Translations under genes and position numbers: made by a program
The notes under the pieces: model-generated
Told to the model about the DNA's origin: nothing
Database searches by the model: none
Seen by the model: only the letters and a program-made list of their open reading frames with translations
In this document: piece by piece, positions 1-7,807 of the stretch
How positions within the stretch are numbered: position 1 is the stretch's first letter
Layout of the letters: the number at the start of each line of letters is the position of its first letter
Source: Faecalispora jeddahensis
Lineage (GTDB): Bacteria > Bacillota > Clostridia > Oscillospirales > Acutalibacteraceae
Length of the DNA stretch: 64,000 nucleotides
Direction: 5' to 3'
NCBI RefSeq assembly: GCF_000577335.1
Contig: NZ_CBYL010000011.1
Location: 17,327-81,326, forward strand

Positions 1-110
1 AGAGAAAGCGGAGGGAAAGCGCAGCCTTTCCGCCAGAATCCGGCGGAGTTATTCCTCGCACAGCCAAAAATACGAGAGCAATAAATTTTAACTATACCTT
101 TAAATAGATA
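1..110. other. Window edge, no assignable gene
   Basis: All three forward frames stay open from the edge to stops at about 84, 91 and 105, so the tail of an upstream gene may be present but its frame cannot be decided. A small CCGCC/GGCGG hairpin lies near 30-46. The terminator that follows suggests a rightward transcript ends here. Confidence 0.3.
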
Positions 111-137
111 AACCCTATATGATTTATAGGGTTTTTT
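111..137 (+). terminator. Intrinsic terminator before metN
   Basis: A 9-bp stem (AACCCTATA with TATAGGGTT) has a 5-nt loop and is followed by a run of T. It separates whatever lies upstream from the metN promoter, which starts three bases later. Confidence 0.7.
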
Positions 138-139
138 CG

Positions 140-168
140 TTGACAAATAGAAAGACGCTCTCTATAAT
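140..168 (+). promoter_or_regulatory. Sigma-A promoter of metNIQ
   Basis: TTGACA at 140-145 and TATAAT at 163-168 are separated by exactly 17 bp, a perfect consensus vegetative promoter. The untranslated leader is about 120 nt. No SAM-I (S-box) or T-box signature was recognised in it, so control of this methionine operon is not evident from sequence. Confidence 0.85.
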
Positions 169-297
169 GAGTGTATTCCCCAGAGAAAAAGGATTTCTTT
201 TTTTACAAAACCCCGTTTCTGGCGCTATGCTCCCCATTTACTATCCGAGCGTTTTGGTATATACTAAGAGGGTTATTGTAGAAAAGGAGGGAATTTT

Positions 298-1326
298 GTG
301 GCATCTCAAACTTTGATTGAGATTCAGGAGCTGGAAAAGACATTCCAAACCAAAAATGGCACTGTTCACGCCTTAAAAGATATTAATCTGCAAATTCGGC
401 AAGGGGATATATTCGGGATCATCGGCATGAGCGGCGCCGGAAAAAGCACTCTGGTGCGGTGCATGAATCTGCTGGAGCGCCCCACGGCCGGCCGCGTGTT
501 GTTCGACGGCAAAGACATCGCGAAGCTGAATGATCTGCAGCTTCGCACGGTACGCCGTTCCATGGGAATGATCTTTCAGCAGTTCAACCTGCTGATGCAG
601 CGCACCGCAGAAAGCAATATCTGCTTCCCGCTGGAAATTGCCGGGGTGGACAAAAAGACCGCAAAGGCACGAGCCAAAGAGCTTTTGGAGCTGGTGGGCC
701 TTTCCGACCGCGCAAAATCGTACCCGTCGCAGCTTTCGGGCGGGCAGAAGCAGCGCGTGGCGATTGCCCGTGCTCTGGCCCCGAACCCGAAGGTGCTTTT
801 GTGCGATGAAGCCACCAGTGCGCTGGACCCCACCACAACCGCTTCGATTCTGTCTTTGCTCAAGGACATCAATCAGCGGCTGGGCATCACCATTATCATT
901 ATCACGCACGAGATGAGCGTCATCGAGCAGATCTGCAACCGGGTGGCCATCATCGACAAGAGCCATATTGCCGAGGTCGGCAGCGTGGAGGAAATCTTCT
1001 TCCGTCCCAAAACCGCCGCGGCACAGAAGCTTGTTTACCCGGACGGCCGCAAGAGCGAGCCCTTCTCGGCGCAGGACGCCGGCGCTACCTGCTACCGGAT
1101 CGTATTCGACGGCAACTCTTCGTTTGAACCCGTGATTGCGGACATGGTGCTGGAATTCAAAATCCCCGTGAATATCATCTATGCGGATACGAAAAATATT
1201 GACGGCAAGGCATTCGGCCAGATTGTCATTCAGGTTCCTCAGCAGGAATCCCTGCGGGAAAATATGCTGCGTTATCTGCAGCGACGCGGGTTGACGGTGG
1301 AGGAGGTGAGCGGCTATGTGGGATAA
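298..1326 (+). CDS. metN: Methionine ABC transporter ATP-binding protein MetN
   Basis: This is the ATPase that powers D/L-methionine import on the cytoplasmic face of the membrane. Walker A (GMSGAGKST) lies near residues 43-51, the LSGGQ signature near 146-150 and Walker B (LLCDE) near 167-171. The C-terminal ~80 residues match the NIL/ACT-like domain that senses methionine in MetN proteins. The length of 342 aa is usual. The start is GTG at 298, seven bases after AAGGAGGG. It overlaps metI by 11 bases and is followed by metQ, the complete three-gene importer. The family call is secure; the exact substrate follows from the MetQ partner and NIL domain. Confidence 0.95.
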   Translation: MASQTLIEIQELEKTFQTKNGTVHALKDINLQIRQGDIFGIIGMSGAGKSTLVRCMNLLERPTAGRVLFDGKDIAKLNDLQLRTVRRSMGMIFQQFNLLMQRTAESNICFPLEIAGVDKKTAKARAKELLELVGLSDRAKSYPSQLSGGQKQRVAIARALAPNPKVLLCDEATSALDPTTTASILSLLKDINQRLGITIIIITHEMSVIEQICNRVAIIDKSHIAEVGSVEEIFFRPKTAAAQKLVYPDGRKSEPFSAQDAGATCYRIVFDGNSSFEPVIADMVLEFKIPVNIIYADTKNIDGKAFGQIVIQVPQQESLRENMLRYLQRRGLTVEEVSGYVG

Positions 1327-1978
1327 CACCACGATCCAGATGCTGCTGGTCGGCATTGGGGAATCCTTATATATGACCGTGTTTTCCGCTCTGTTCGGCT
1401 ATGTGATCGGCCTGCCGCTCGGCATTCTGCTGGTCATCAGCGCAAGGGACGGAATTCGCCCCAACGCTCCGCTTTACAAGGTGCTCGACGTGATCGTCAA
1501 CATCACACGTTCGATTCCCTTCCTGATTCTGATGGTCATGGTGATTCCGCTGACCCGGCTGATCGTGGGTACTTCCCTCGGTTCCACCGCGACCATTGTT
1601 CCGCTGACACTCTCAGCCGCGCCGTTCATCGCGCGTATGGTGGAGTCCTCCCTGATGGAGGTCGACAAGGGCGTGATCGAGGCCGCTCATTCCATGGGCG
1701 CATCTGATCAGCAGATCATTTTTAAGGTGCTGCTGCCGGAGGCGGTTCCTTCCCTGATCAACGGAGCGACCATCGCCATTGCCACGATTCTGGGGTATTC
1801 CGCAACAGCCGGTTTTGTCGGCGGCGGCGGACTTGGCGCAATTGCGGTCAATTACGGTTACTATCGCTATCAAACCGATATTATGCTCGTCACGGTTGCC
1901 CTTCTGGTCATTGTGGTGCAGATTTTCCAGGAAATTGGAATGCGCTCCGCCGGGAAAAGTGATAAGCGTAAGTCTTAA
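1316..1978 (+). CDS. metI: Methionine ABC transporter permease MetI
   Basis: Integral membrane permease of the methionine importer. At 220 aa with five or so hydrophobic segments it has normal MetI length. The EAA coupling loop (EAAHSMGASDQQIIFKVLLPEA) appears around residues 120-141 and would dock on MetN. Translation is probably coupled, since its ATG lies inside the last codons of metN. The gene ends 41 bases before metQ. Confidence 0.95.
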   Translation: MWDNTTIQMLLVGIGESLYMTVFSALFGYVIGLPLGILLVISARDGIRPNAPLYKVLDVIVNITRSIPFLILMVMVIPLTRLIVGTSLGSTATIVPLTLSAAPFIARMVESSLMEVDKGVIEAAHSMGASDQQIIFKVLLPEAVPSLINGATIAIATILGYSATAGFVGGGGLGAIAVNYGYYRYQTDIMLVTVALLVIVVQIFQEIGMRSAGKSDKRKS

Positions 1979-2019
1979 ACATAAAATCGGTGTGAAAATT
2001 GTATGGAGGTATATTGACA

Positions 2020-2874
2020 ATGAAAAAAATTCTTTCTCTATTATTGGTTGCGGCCCTTTCTGTTTCTGCTCTGGCAGGCTGCTCCAACGGTTCCTCCGCC
2101 AGCAGTGCGGCGACGGCTTCGGAACCCGCTTCTTCCACAGCAGAGCTGCAGACCATTAAGATCGGTGCATCCCCCACGCCCCACGCGGATATTCTGAAGA
2201 AGGCCAACGAGCTGCTTAAGGACAAAGGCTACCAGCTCGACATTCAGGAATTCAACGACTATGTGCAGCCGAACCTTGCACTGGAAAACAAAGAGCTGGA
2301 CGCAAACTACTTCCAGCATATTACCTATCTGAATGACTTCAACAAGGAAAAGGGTACTCACCTTGTTTCCGCAGGAGATATTCACTATGAGCCCTTCGGC
2401 ATCTATGCCGGCAAAACCAAATCTTTGGATGCGCTGAAGGACGGCGCGACCATCTCGGTTCCAAACGACACCACGAACGAAGCCCGCGCGCTTCTGCTGC
2501 TGCAGGATCAGGGCCTCATTAAGCTCAAGGATGGCGCAGGCATCACCGCCACCAAGAACGACATCACCGAGAACAAGAAGAACCTGAAGATTCAGGAAAT
2601 CGAAGCGGCCCAGACCGCCCGTTCCCTGCCCGATGTTGACCTTGCTGTCATCAACGGCAACTATGCCATCGCCGGCGGCCTGAAGGTTGCCGATGCGCTT
2701 GCCGCTGAGGCTGATACCTCTTTGGCTGCCACCGCTTACGTGAACGTGATCGCGGTACGTGACGGCGATGAGAACAACCCGGGCATCAAGGCTCTGGTAG
2801 AAGTTCTGAGAAGCGACGACATCAAAAAGTATATCGAAGACACCTACGCGGGCGCTGTTGTCCCTGCAAAATAA
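2020..2874 (+). CDS. metQ: Methionine-binding lipoprotein MetQ
   Basis: Extracellular substrate-binding lipoprotein of the MetNIQ system (NlpA family, 284 aa). A lipoprotein signal peptide with lipobox LAGC puts the lipidated cysteine at residue 21, followed by a Ser/Ala-rich linker and then the binding domain beginning TIKIGASPTPHADIL. The start was set at the ATG at 2020 behind TGGAGGT rather than an in-frame TTG at 1999, because only the former leaves a clean signal peptide. It is the last gene of the operon and a strong terminator follows. Confidence 0.95.
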   Translation: MKKILSLLLVAALSVSALAGCSNGSSASSAATASEPASSTAELQTIKIGASPTPHADILKKANELLKDKGYQLDIQEFNDYVQPNLALENKELDANYFQHITYLNDFNKEKGTHLVSAGDIHYEPFGIYAGKTKSLDALKDGATISVPNDTTNEARALLLLQDQGLIKLKDGAGITATKNDITENKKNLKIQEIEAAQTARSLPDVDLAVINGNYAIAGGLKVADALAAEADTSLAATAYVNVIAVRDGDENNPGIKALVEVLRSDDIKKYIEDTYAGAVVPAK

Positions 2875-2883
2875 GCATTCCTT

Positions 2884-2920
2884 TAAAAAAACAGTCCGGT
2901 TTTCTCCGGACTGTTTTTTT
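2884..2920 (+). terminator. Terminator of metNIQ
   Basis: A 9-bp stem ACAGTCCGG / CCGGACTGT with a 6-nt loop sits between an A-run and a run of eight T. It lies ten bases after the metQ stop. Confidence 0.9.
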
Positions 2921-3038
2921 ATATCAATTAATGGGAAAACAGCAAGCCTTCCCCACTTCTACGGGGGAAAATTGAACGGCGCTTTGAACAAATACATCAC
3001 GCATTAATAAAAAATTTGAAAAAATGATAAAATACCTA

Positions 3039-3069
3039 TTGACTCTGACGCGGCGTCATAGCTTATGAT
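3039..3069 (+). promoter_or_regulatory. MerR-type promoter with 19-bp spacer and dyad operator
   Basis: TTGACT (3039-3044) and TATGAT (3064-3069) are separated by 19 bp, longer than usual. The spacer holds a perfect dyad TGACGC-G-GCGTCA (3046-3058). Overlong spacers with a central dyad are the hallmark of promoters twisted open by MerR-family activators. This one lies directly upstream of a MerR gene, which suggests autoregulation. Confidence 0.8.
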
Positions 3070-3094
3070 ACTCTTTGAAAGGAGGAATTCCCAT

Positions 3095-3838
3095 ATGAAC
3101 ACCAACGAGGTTGCGGGCCTGACCGGCCTGAGCGTGCGCACGCTGCATCATTACGATGCAATCGGTTTGCTGTGCCCGCAGCGGAACCCCGAAAACGGGT
3201 ACCGAGAGTATTCCGAAGAGAATCTGGATCGTCTGCAGCAGATCCTGTTCTTCAGGGAATGCGGTTTTCCCCTTTCTGTCATCCGCGAGCTGATGGAAAA
3301 CCCCGAATTTGACCGGGAGCAGGCATTTCAGATACAAAAAGCTTACCTGGTGCACGAGCGCCGTCGGATCGACACCATGCTGGACACCCTACTCAAAACA
3401 CACAAAACATGGAAAGGAGAAATCACCATGACACCGAAAGAAAAATTTGAAGGCTTCGATTTCTCGAAGAATCCTTATGAAGAAGAAGCGCGGCGCCGCT
3501 GGGGCGACGAAACGGTTCAGAAAAGCAACGACACGCTTTCCGATCTGGGAAAAGAGGGGCAGGAGAAGATCGCGCAGCAGATGGAAGACATCTTCCGCAC
3601 GCTTGCACAGTTCCGCCAGCTTCCGCCGGATTCCCCCGAGGTGCTGGAGAAAGTCGGACAGTTCTATCATTTTCTGAATGACAATTTCGGCTATCACTAT
3701 TCGCCGGAAGCTTTCGCAGGACTGGGTCAAATGTATGTGGACGACTCACGCTTTACCGAAAATATCGATAAATACGGCGAGGGTCTTTCGGCTTTTCTGG
3801 CACAGGCCATGAAGCACTATGCCGACACTTTGAACTAA
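3095..3838 (+). CDS. MerR-family regulator with TipAS-like ligand domain
   Basis: A 247-aa transcription factor. The N-terminal ~70 residues form the MerR winged helix (NEVAGLTGLSVRTLHHYDAIGLL, then an RQYSEEN-like wing). A dimerising helix follows, and from about residue 110 there is a TipAS-type helical domain ending in the FGYHYSPEAFAGLGQMYVDD block. TipAL-type proteins bind peptide antibiotics such as thiostrepton through this domain and activate export or resistance genes. The start ATG at 3095 follows AAAGGAGGA. It stands alone, facing pirin across a shared terminator. The ligand is unknown. Confidence 0.9.
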   Translation: MNTNEVAGLTGLSVRTLHHYDAIGLLCPQRNPENGYREYSEENLDRLQQILFFRECGFPLSVIRELMENPEFDREQAFQIQKAYLVHERRRIDTMLDTLLKTHKTWKGEITMTPKEKFEGFDFSKNPYEEEARRRWGDETVQKSNDTLSDLGKEGQEKIAQQMEDIFRTLAQFRQLPPDSPEVLEKVGQFYHFLNDNFGYHYSPEAFAGLGQMYVDDSRFTENIDKYGEGLSAFLAQAMKHYADTLN

Positions 3839-3896
3839 CGGCACCGAGTGATAACAGGGAAAGGATTTGCCCCTATCAAAACAAATCCGACCATAC

Positions 3897-3942
3897 AAAG
3901 CGGGAGCGAGCCCTTTTCAGGGGCACGCTCCCGCTTTCTCTT
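3897..3942. terminator. Bidirectional terminator between merR and pirin
   Basis: A 12-bp stem AAAGCGGGAGCG / CGCTCCCGCTTT has an internally pairing loop and T/A tracts on both sides. It serves two converging genes. Confidence 0.85.
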
Positions 3943-3961
3943 TATGATTATGAAAAAGGAA

Positions 3962-4798
3962 TCAGTCTTTTACGAAGGTGCCTTGTTCCAGCTCCAGAAA
4001 AGCCTGCTGCAGCTCCTGACGGGTATTCATCACGATCGGACCGCCCCAGGCAATCGGTTCTTTCAGCGGAGGGCCGCTGAACAGCAGAAAGCGTACGCCC
4101 TGTGCGCCCGCTGTGACCGACAGCTCTTCTCCCTCACGGAACAAAACCGCATGCTTTTCCTGAATCTCTCCATCCTGCTCTGCAAAGCTGCCTTCTCCGC
4201 ACACTACATACACAAACACCGTATCCGCAGCGGGAACGGTCAGATTCCATTCGCAGCCGGAGTTCAGCGCAACGTCCAGCATCGTCATCGGAACAAATTC
4301 GCCCTGCCCGGGGCCTGCTGTGCCCTGGTAGCTGCCGGCAATCACGCGGGTGGTGCCTGCCTCGGTTTCCACCGCAGGTACCTGCTCGGCACGAATATCA
4401 TGATATTTCGGGGCTGTCATTTTATCTTTGGCCGGCAGGTTCAGCCAAAGCTGGACACCGAGCATACGGGGGCTTTCCTTCGGCATCTCCTGATGCAGAA
4501 TGCCGCCGCCCGCCGTCATCCACTGACAGCAGCCGTTATCAATACTGCCCTTATTGCCGAGGCTGTCACCGTGCTCGATCGTTCCCTCAATCAGATAAGT
4601 GACAGTTTCGATCCCCCGGTGCGGATGCCACGGAAACCCTTTCACATAATCAGCCGAATCGGTAGAATCGAATGCGTCCAGCATCAGAAACGGGTCGAAA
4701 TCCTCTACGTCCGGGCGGCTGATCACGCGTACCAGACGCACCCCCGCGCCGTCATATTGTGTACTTCCGGTAACTGTATTACGAATGGTTCTTCTCAT
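3962..4798 (-). CDS. Pirin family protein
   Basis: A 278-aa bicupin of the pirin family, an iron-containing cytosolic fold. Some members have quercetin dioxygenase activity and others act as redox-responsive partners of regulators. The diagnostic N-terminal cupin is clear: DPFLMLDAFDS, then PHRGIETVTYLIEG, the metal-binding H-x-H region, and GGGILHQEMP. ATG at 4798 follows AAAGGGGAA. It is transcribed alone. A Fur-like box overlaps its probable promoter, which suggests iron control. No enzymatic role can be assigned from sequence. Confidence 0.92.
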   Translation of the reverse strand: MRRTIRNTVTGSTQYDGAGVRLVRVISRPDVEDFDPFLMLDAFDSTDSADYVKGFPWHPHRGIETVTYLIEGTIEHGDSLGNKGSIDNGCCQWMTAGGGILHQEMPKESPRMLGVQLWLNLPAKDKMTAPKYHDIRAEQVPAVETEAGTTRVIAGSYQGTAGPGQGEFVPMTMLDVALNSGCEWNLTVPAADTVFVYVVCGEGSFAEQDGEIQEKHAVLFREGEELSVTAGAQGVRFLLFSGPPLKEPIAWGGPIVMNTRQELQQAFLELEQGTFVKD

Positions 4799-4840
4799 GC
4801 TGTATTCCCCTTTCCGTCCTCTTTGTTTTTTGATTAATTT

Positions 4841-4865
4841 TGATAATCATTCTCATGTTATTATA
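4841..4865 (-). promoter_or_regulatory. Fur-like box and -10 element of pirin gene
   Basis: TGATAATCATTCTCA (4841-4855) matches the 7-1-7 Fur consensus TGATAATnATTATCA with one mismatch. A minus-strand TATAAT (4860-4865) lies just upstream of it, so a bound repressor would sit on the transcription start. Confidence 0.6.
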
Positions 4866-4969
4866 TCATAACACACTGTTCCGAATTTTGCCAGACCTTA
4901 CTTTCCACTGCCGGAAGATGACTTTTCTCTTACTTTGTGGTATACTAAAACCAGAAAGGATGAGTGCTG

Positions 4970-5245
4970 ATGGAAAAAATGATTCCGCGGGACAAAATGA
5001 GCAAATCACAGCGCAGAAAGCTGGATCTGCAAAAGCGCGCCGGTTGGGGCAGCCTGAATCCCGTAACCAGAAAAACGCCGAACGGCAAAGCCTATAATCG
5101 AAAAAAGATTCAAAAGGGAGTGGATGAAGAGTTCCGCCGTTTTGAATCTTTTTCTTTTTGCTTTATTTCAGCAGAGCCTCTTCCCATTCTTTCTCGCGGA
5201 AGCCAACCAGCACGGTTTTCCCGTCTGTCAGAATCGGCCGCTTGA
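4970..5245 (+). CDS. Small basic conserved protein with C-terminal run-on
   Basis: A small, strongly basic protein with no recognised function. Its first ~45 residues (IPRDKMSKSQRRKLDLQ, WGSLNPVTRK, AYNRKK) resemble short uncharacterised proteins I recall from Clostridia that end near NRKK. Here no stop follows. The frame continues through a terminator-like hairpin (5102-5153) and 83 bases into the 3' end of the converging gene, stopping at 5245 for 91 aa in total. The stop may have been lost by mutation, with the tail non-conserved. ATG at 4970 follows AAAGGA and a TATACT -10 at 4941. Confidence 0.55.
   Translation: MEKMIPRDKMSKSQRRKLDLQKRAGWGSLNPVTRKTPNGKAYNRKKIQKGVDEEFRRFESFSFCFISAEPLPILSRGSQPARFSRLSESAA
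5102..5153. terminator. Hairpin between small gene and Spx-like gene
   Basis: A 14-bp stem AAAAAGATTCAAAA / TTTTGAATCTTTTT carries A and T tracts on both flanks, as in a bidirectional terminator. It lies inside the open frame of the small + strand gene. Confidence 0.6.
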
Positions 5246-5522
5246 CCAGCATTCCGTCGGTGGAAAGAAGCGCCAGCTGCTGTTCCTCACTCATATCCGG
5301 CAGCTTTTTGGAAAGCTCCTGCTCCCGGTAGGCTATGCCGCTGGTGTTAAAGAATTTTCGCAGCGGCAGCCCGGATGCACGGTACCATTGCGTCAGCTCC
5401 TCCTGCGACGGATTCTGCTCTTTAATATTCCGCACCTCGGCGGAAATCCCATGCTCTTTCAGCCAGCGTTCGGCCTTTTGGCAGGTGGTGCATTTGGGGT
5501 AACATACAAATAAGCGCTCCAT
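5163..5522 (-). CDS. ArsC/Spx-family thioredoxin-fold protein
   Basis: A 119-aa protein of the ArsC/Spx/MgsR family. The redox motif CTTC lies near residues 11-14 (YPKCTTCQKAERWL). The family core includes NIKEQNPSQEELTQW, the LRKFFNTSG block, and PILTDGKTVLVGF near the C-terminus. Members are either glutaredoxin-type arsenate reductases or Spx-type RNA-polymerase-binding stress regulators. The CxxC favours a redox role, but no ars genes are nearby, so the function is open. The start codon shares one base with the ywbE stop, so the two are translationally coupled. Confidence 0.85.
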   Translation of the reverse strand: MERLFVCYPKCTTCQKAERWLKEHGISAEVRNIKEQNPSQEELTQWYRASGLPLRKFFNTSGIAYREQELSKKLPDMSEEQQLALLSTDGMLVKRPILTDGKTVLVGFREKEWEEALLK

Positions 5523-5731
5523 TATGATTCCTCCTGTTCTTCTATTACATACTGTACCCGGCCAACAATACCGGATTCCAGCATTACCTTAATGCCATGC
5601 GGATGATTCGGGCTTTTTGTAAGCAGGCGTGCAACCCGCCCCCGCGTCAGCCGTCCCGTTGGCTGATCCTGCTTTTGGACGACGTCTACCAATGACCCAA
5701 CCGTTATATTTTTTCTTTGCTTTCCATCCAT
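5522..5731 (-). CDS. YwbE family protein (DUF2196)
   Basis: A 69-aa protein matching the uncharacterised YwbE family. The core GSLVDVVQKQDQ, then TRGRVARLLTKSPNHPHGIKVML and GIVGRVQYV, predicts a small beta-barrel. The function is unknown in all members known to me. AAAGGAG precedes the ATG by 11 bases. It is the first gene of a two-gene unit with the ArsC/Spx-like gene. Confidence 0.85.
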   Translation of the reverse strand: MDGKQRKNITVGSLVDVVQKQDQPTGRLTRGRVARLLTKSPNHPHGIKVMLESGIVGRVQYVIEEQEES

Positions 5732-5849
5732 GGGTTTGATACTCCTTTTATTTTCAAAAAAGATTCTCTTCTAGATTTATTCTTCTTAGGATGTCTTAAC
5801 CTGTGTCTTATGCTGGGGCGGACTTGTTTAGCACCGTAGAAGGCTTTCG
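5732..5849. other. Intergenic, nothing recognised
   Basis: Leader side of ywbE. No promoter, hairpin or frame could be supported here before the repeat element begins. Confidence 0.3.
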
Positions 5850-5972
5850 TTCGCGACAGATCAGACCGTTTTCTTTGCGGATTTTTTTCGCGATGTGAAT
5901 GCAGGATCAGCCTGTCTGCTGGCACATACACCCGAAGCTTTGCTTCGGTTTGTGCCGCGAGGTTATTATAAC
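5850..5972 (-). repeat. Dispersed structured repeat, copy R1
   Basis: Single minus-strand copy of the element found in tandem at 37.9 kb and 55.4 kb. On the minus strand it reads TATAATAACCTC (complement of 5959-5970). A hairpin follows with outer stem GGCACA/TGTGCC (5951-5956 with 5921-5926) and inner stem CCGAAGC-AAA-GCTTCGG (5932-5948). A second pairing, GACAG/CTGTC (5855-5859 with 5912-5916), closes the downstream part. Both stems differ in sequence from other copies but stay paired. Confidence 0.65.
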
Positions 5973-6185
5973 ACAAATTCCATCCATTCCCAAACCATTC
6001 CCCACAAACCGCCGTGATTTTTCAGGCTGGAAGAAGCATCTGTTTCTCGCAACCTGTGAAATTCTTCACGTGTTTCTGCAAAAGGCTATCAGCCAATTGC
6101 AGGATATTTTCATTCAGAAATTTCGGAAAGGGAATATTGACAGAAAAACGCCCTATTTTTCTTTTTCTTTTGGGGCCGTTATCCC
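5973..6185. other. Intergenic, A+T-rich, nothing recognised
   Basis: A+T-rich stretch between the repeat and the MATE promoter. No gene or convincing structure was seen. Confidence 0.3.
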
Positions 6186-6214
6186 GTGACAAACCACCGT
6201 TTTCGTTGTATAGT
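6186..6214 (+). promoter_or_regulatory. Probable promoter of MATE gene
   Basis: GTGACA (6186-6191) and TATAGT (6209-6214) are separated by 17 bp. The resulting leader would be about 150 nt long with no recognised riboswitch. Confidence 0.5.
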
Positions 6215-6370
6215 AATACACATTAACAGATTTTTTATTTTTCGTTATTTCAGCACCTTGTTTCTGAAAAATCTGGTCGGCGCTTTGCATCCCAGTCTAA
6301 TGGACAACGGCGCTTTCTTCGCCGGTACGGCCTCGTACCCTTGCCCAAATACAGCTTTAAAGGAATTGGT

Positions 6371-7780
6371 GTGATCTTGTTGCACAGCAAAACGCTTCTC
6401 ATCATAAAACAGCGAACCTCTTACTTACTGGAGAAGTATCTCTCCGGAAAAAGCATCCACTACCAGCAGGTTCTTGCGCTGGCTTTGCCCATCTTTTTGG
6501 AGCAGGCCTTTATTCTGGGCATCAACTTTTTTAACACAGCCCTCATCAGCACCGCGGGCGTTGCGGCAATCAGCGCCGTGAACATGGTGGATTCGCTGAA
6601 TCTGCTGATGACGACGATTCTGGTAGCGGTAGCCACCGGCGGCACGGTAGTAGTGGCGCAGTATCAGGGCAGCCGCAATCAAGAGATGGTGTCGCGCTCG
6701 ACCGAACAAACGGTAGCGGCGGTTCCTCTTCTGGCACTGGGCCTGGGTCTCGTCCTGATTCTGTTCCGCGACCCGATTTTGTGGCTGCTGTTCGGCAGCG
6801 CCGACGCGGACGTTTTTTCAAACTCACGTCTCTATCTTTTGGGCAGTGTTCTTTCTTACCCCGCGTTTGGCCTGTACCAGGGCTGCGTCTGCTGTCTGCG
6901 CGGTGTAGGGCGCACCCGGCCCGCTCTGGCGCTGACTTTGATCACCAATGTGTCTTATGTGCTTTTGAATCTTCTGTTTATCTCTGTATTCCACTGGGGC
7001 GTGGTCGGGATGGCCGTTGCGGTGAATATCGCACGCGGTCTGGGTGCGGCCTGTTCCCTCCTCTTCCTCACCCGCCTGGACGATACTCTCCATTTTGAGT
7101 ACCGGGGCGCTTTACGTCTTAATAAGGATATTCTGAGACGAATCATGTACATCGGCCTTCCCTTCGCGGCGGAACAGGTGTTCTTTAACGGCGGCAAGCT
7201 GCTGACGCAGACCTATATTGTCGCTCTGGGCACTCTGGCAATCACGGCGAACGCCATTGTCTGGTCGATCATTATGGTGTTGCAAATTCCCAGCAACACC
7301 ATCAGCCAGGTTGCGGTGACGATTATCGGCCAATGCATGGGACGGCGGCAGGTCGACGATTCCCGCAAATTCATCCGGACATTTGTGATCCTCTCGAGCA
7401 TATGCTATTTGATTATGCTGCTGGTCGTACAGCCGCTGCTGCCCGGCCTGATCGGCGTTTTCAACCCGCCGGAGCAGATCATTCCCGAAATCCGGCGCAT
7501 CGTGATCGTGACCGCGATCGCCATGCCCTTCGTGTGGTCACTCAGCTTCATCATTCCCGCCTCCATCCGCGCGGCGGGCGACGCCAAATTCAGCTCGGTT
7601 GTTTCTTTGTGCTGCATGTGGACCCTGCGTGTTGCCGGCGGCTGGCTGCTGGCTATTCCGTTCGGCTTGGGACTCATCGGCATTTATGTGGCGATGATCC
7701 TCGAATGGACGGTCCGGTCCGGAATCTTCCTATTCCGGGTGAAGGGCAACAAATGGTATGCGCATCACCTGATTGACTAA
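6371..7780 (+). CDS. MATE family efflux transporter
   Basis: A 469-aa polytopic membrane protein of the MATE (multidrug and toxin extrusion) family, an Na+ or H+ antiporter for drugs and metabolites. About twelve hydrophobic segments form two six-helix halves. The first half begins LALALPIFLEQAFILGINFFNTALIS, the usual N-terminal MATE motif. GTG at 6371 was chosen as the start because AAAGGA lies seven bases upstream. Upstream in-frame codons to 6341 add only hydrophilic residues. The metallopeptidase gene follows after 27 bases and is probably co-transcribed. The substrate is not predictable. Confidence 0.92.
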   Translation: MILLHSKTLLIIKQRTSYLLEKYLSGKSIHYQQVLALALPIFLEQAFILGINFFNTALISTAGVAAISAVNMVDSLNLLMTTILVAVATGGTVVVAQYQGSRNQEMVSRSTEQTVAAVPLLALGLGLVLILFRDPILWLLFGSADADVFSNSRLYLLGSVLSYPAFGLYQGCVCCLRGVGRTRPALALTLITNVSYVLLNLLFISVFHWGVVGMAVAVNIARGLGAACSLLFLTRLDDTLHFEYRGALRLNKDILRRIMYIGLPFAAEQVFFNGGKLLTQTYIVALGTLAITANAIVWSIIMVLQIPSNTISQVAVTIIGQCMGRRQVDDSRKFIRTFVILSSICYLIMLLVVQPLLPGLIGVFNPPEQIIPEIRRIVIVTAIAMPFVWSLSFIIPASIRAAGDAKFSSVVSLCCMWTLRVAGGWLLAIPFGLGLIGIYVAMILEWTVRSGIFLFRVKGNKWYAHHLID

Positions 7781-7807
7781 ATGCCCCAAAACAGGAAAGG
7801 ATACCTT

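Noticed and set aside
140..297. SAM riboswitch upstream of metN
   Set aside because: The 120-nt leader has none of the S-box conserved blocks or P1-P4 stems.
373..1356. Long minus-strand open frame opposite metN
   Set aside because: It is a mirror frame of a clear ABC ATPase; no start signal or family resemblance.
4855..4870. Another copy of the dispersed repeat at the pirin promoter
   Set aside because: It shares only TATGATATAATAAC, which is explained by a -10 box; the hairpin and following blocks are absent.
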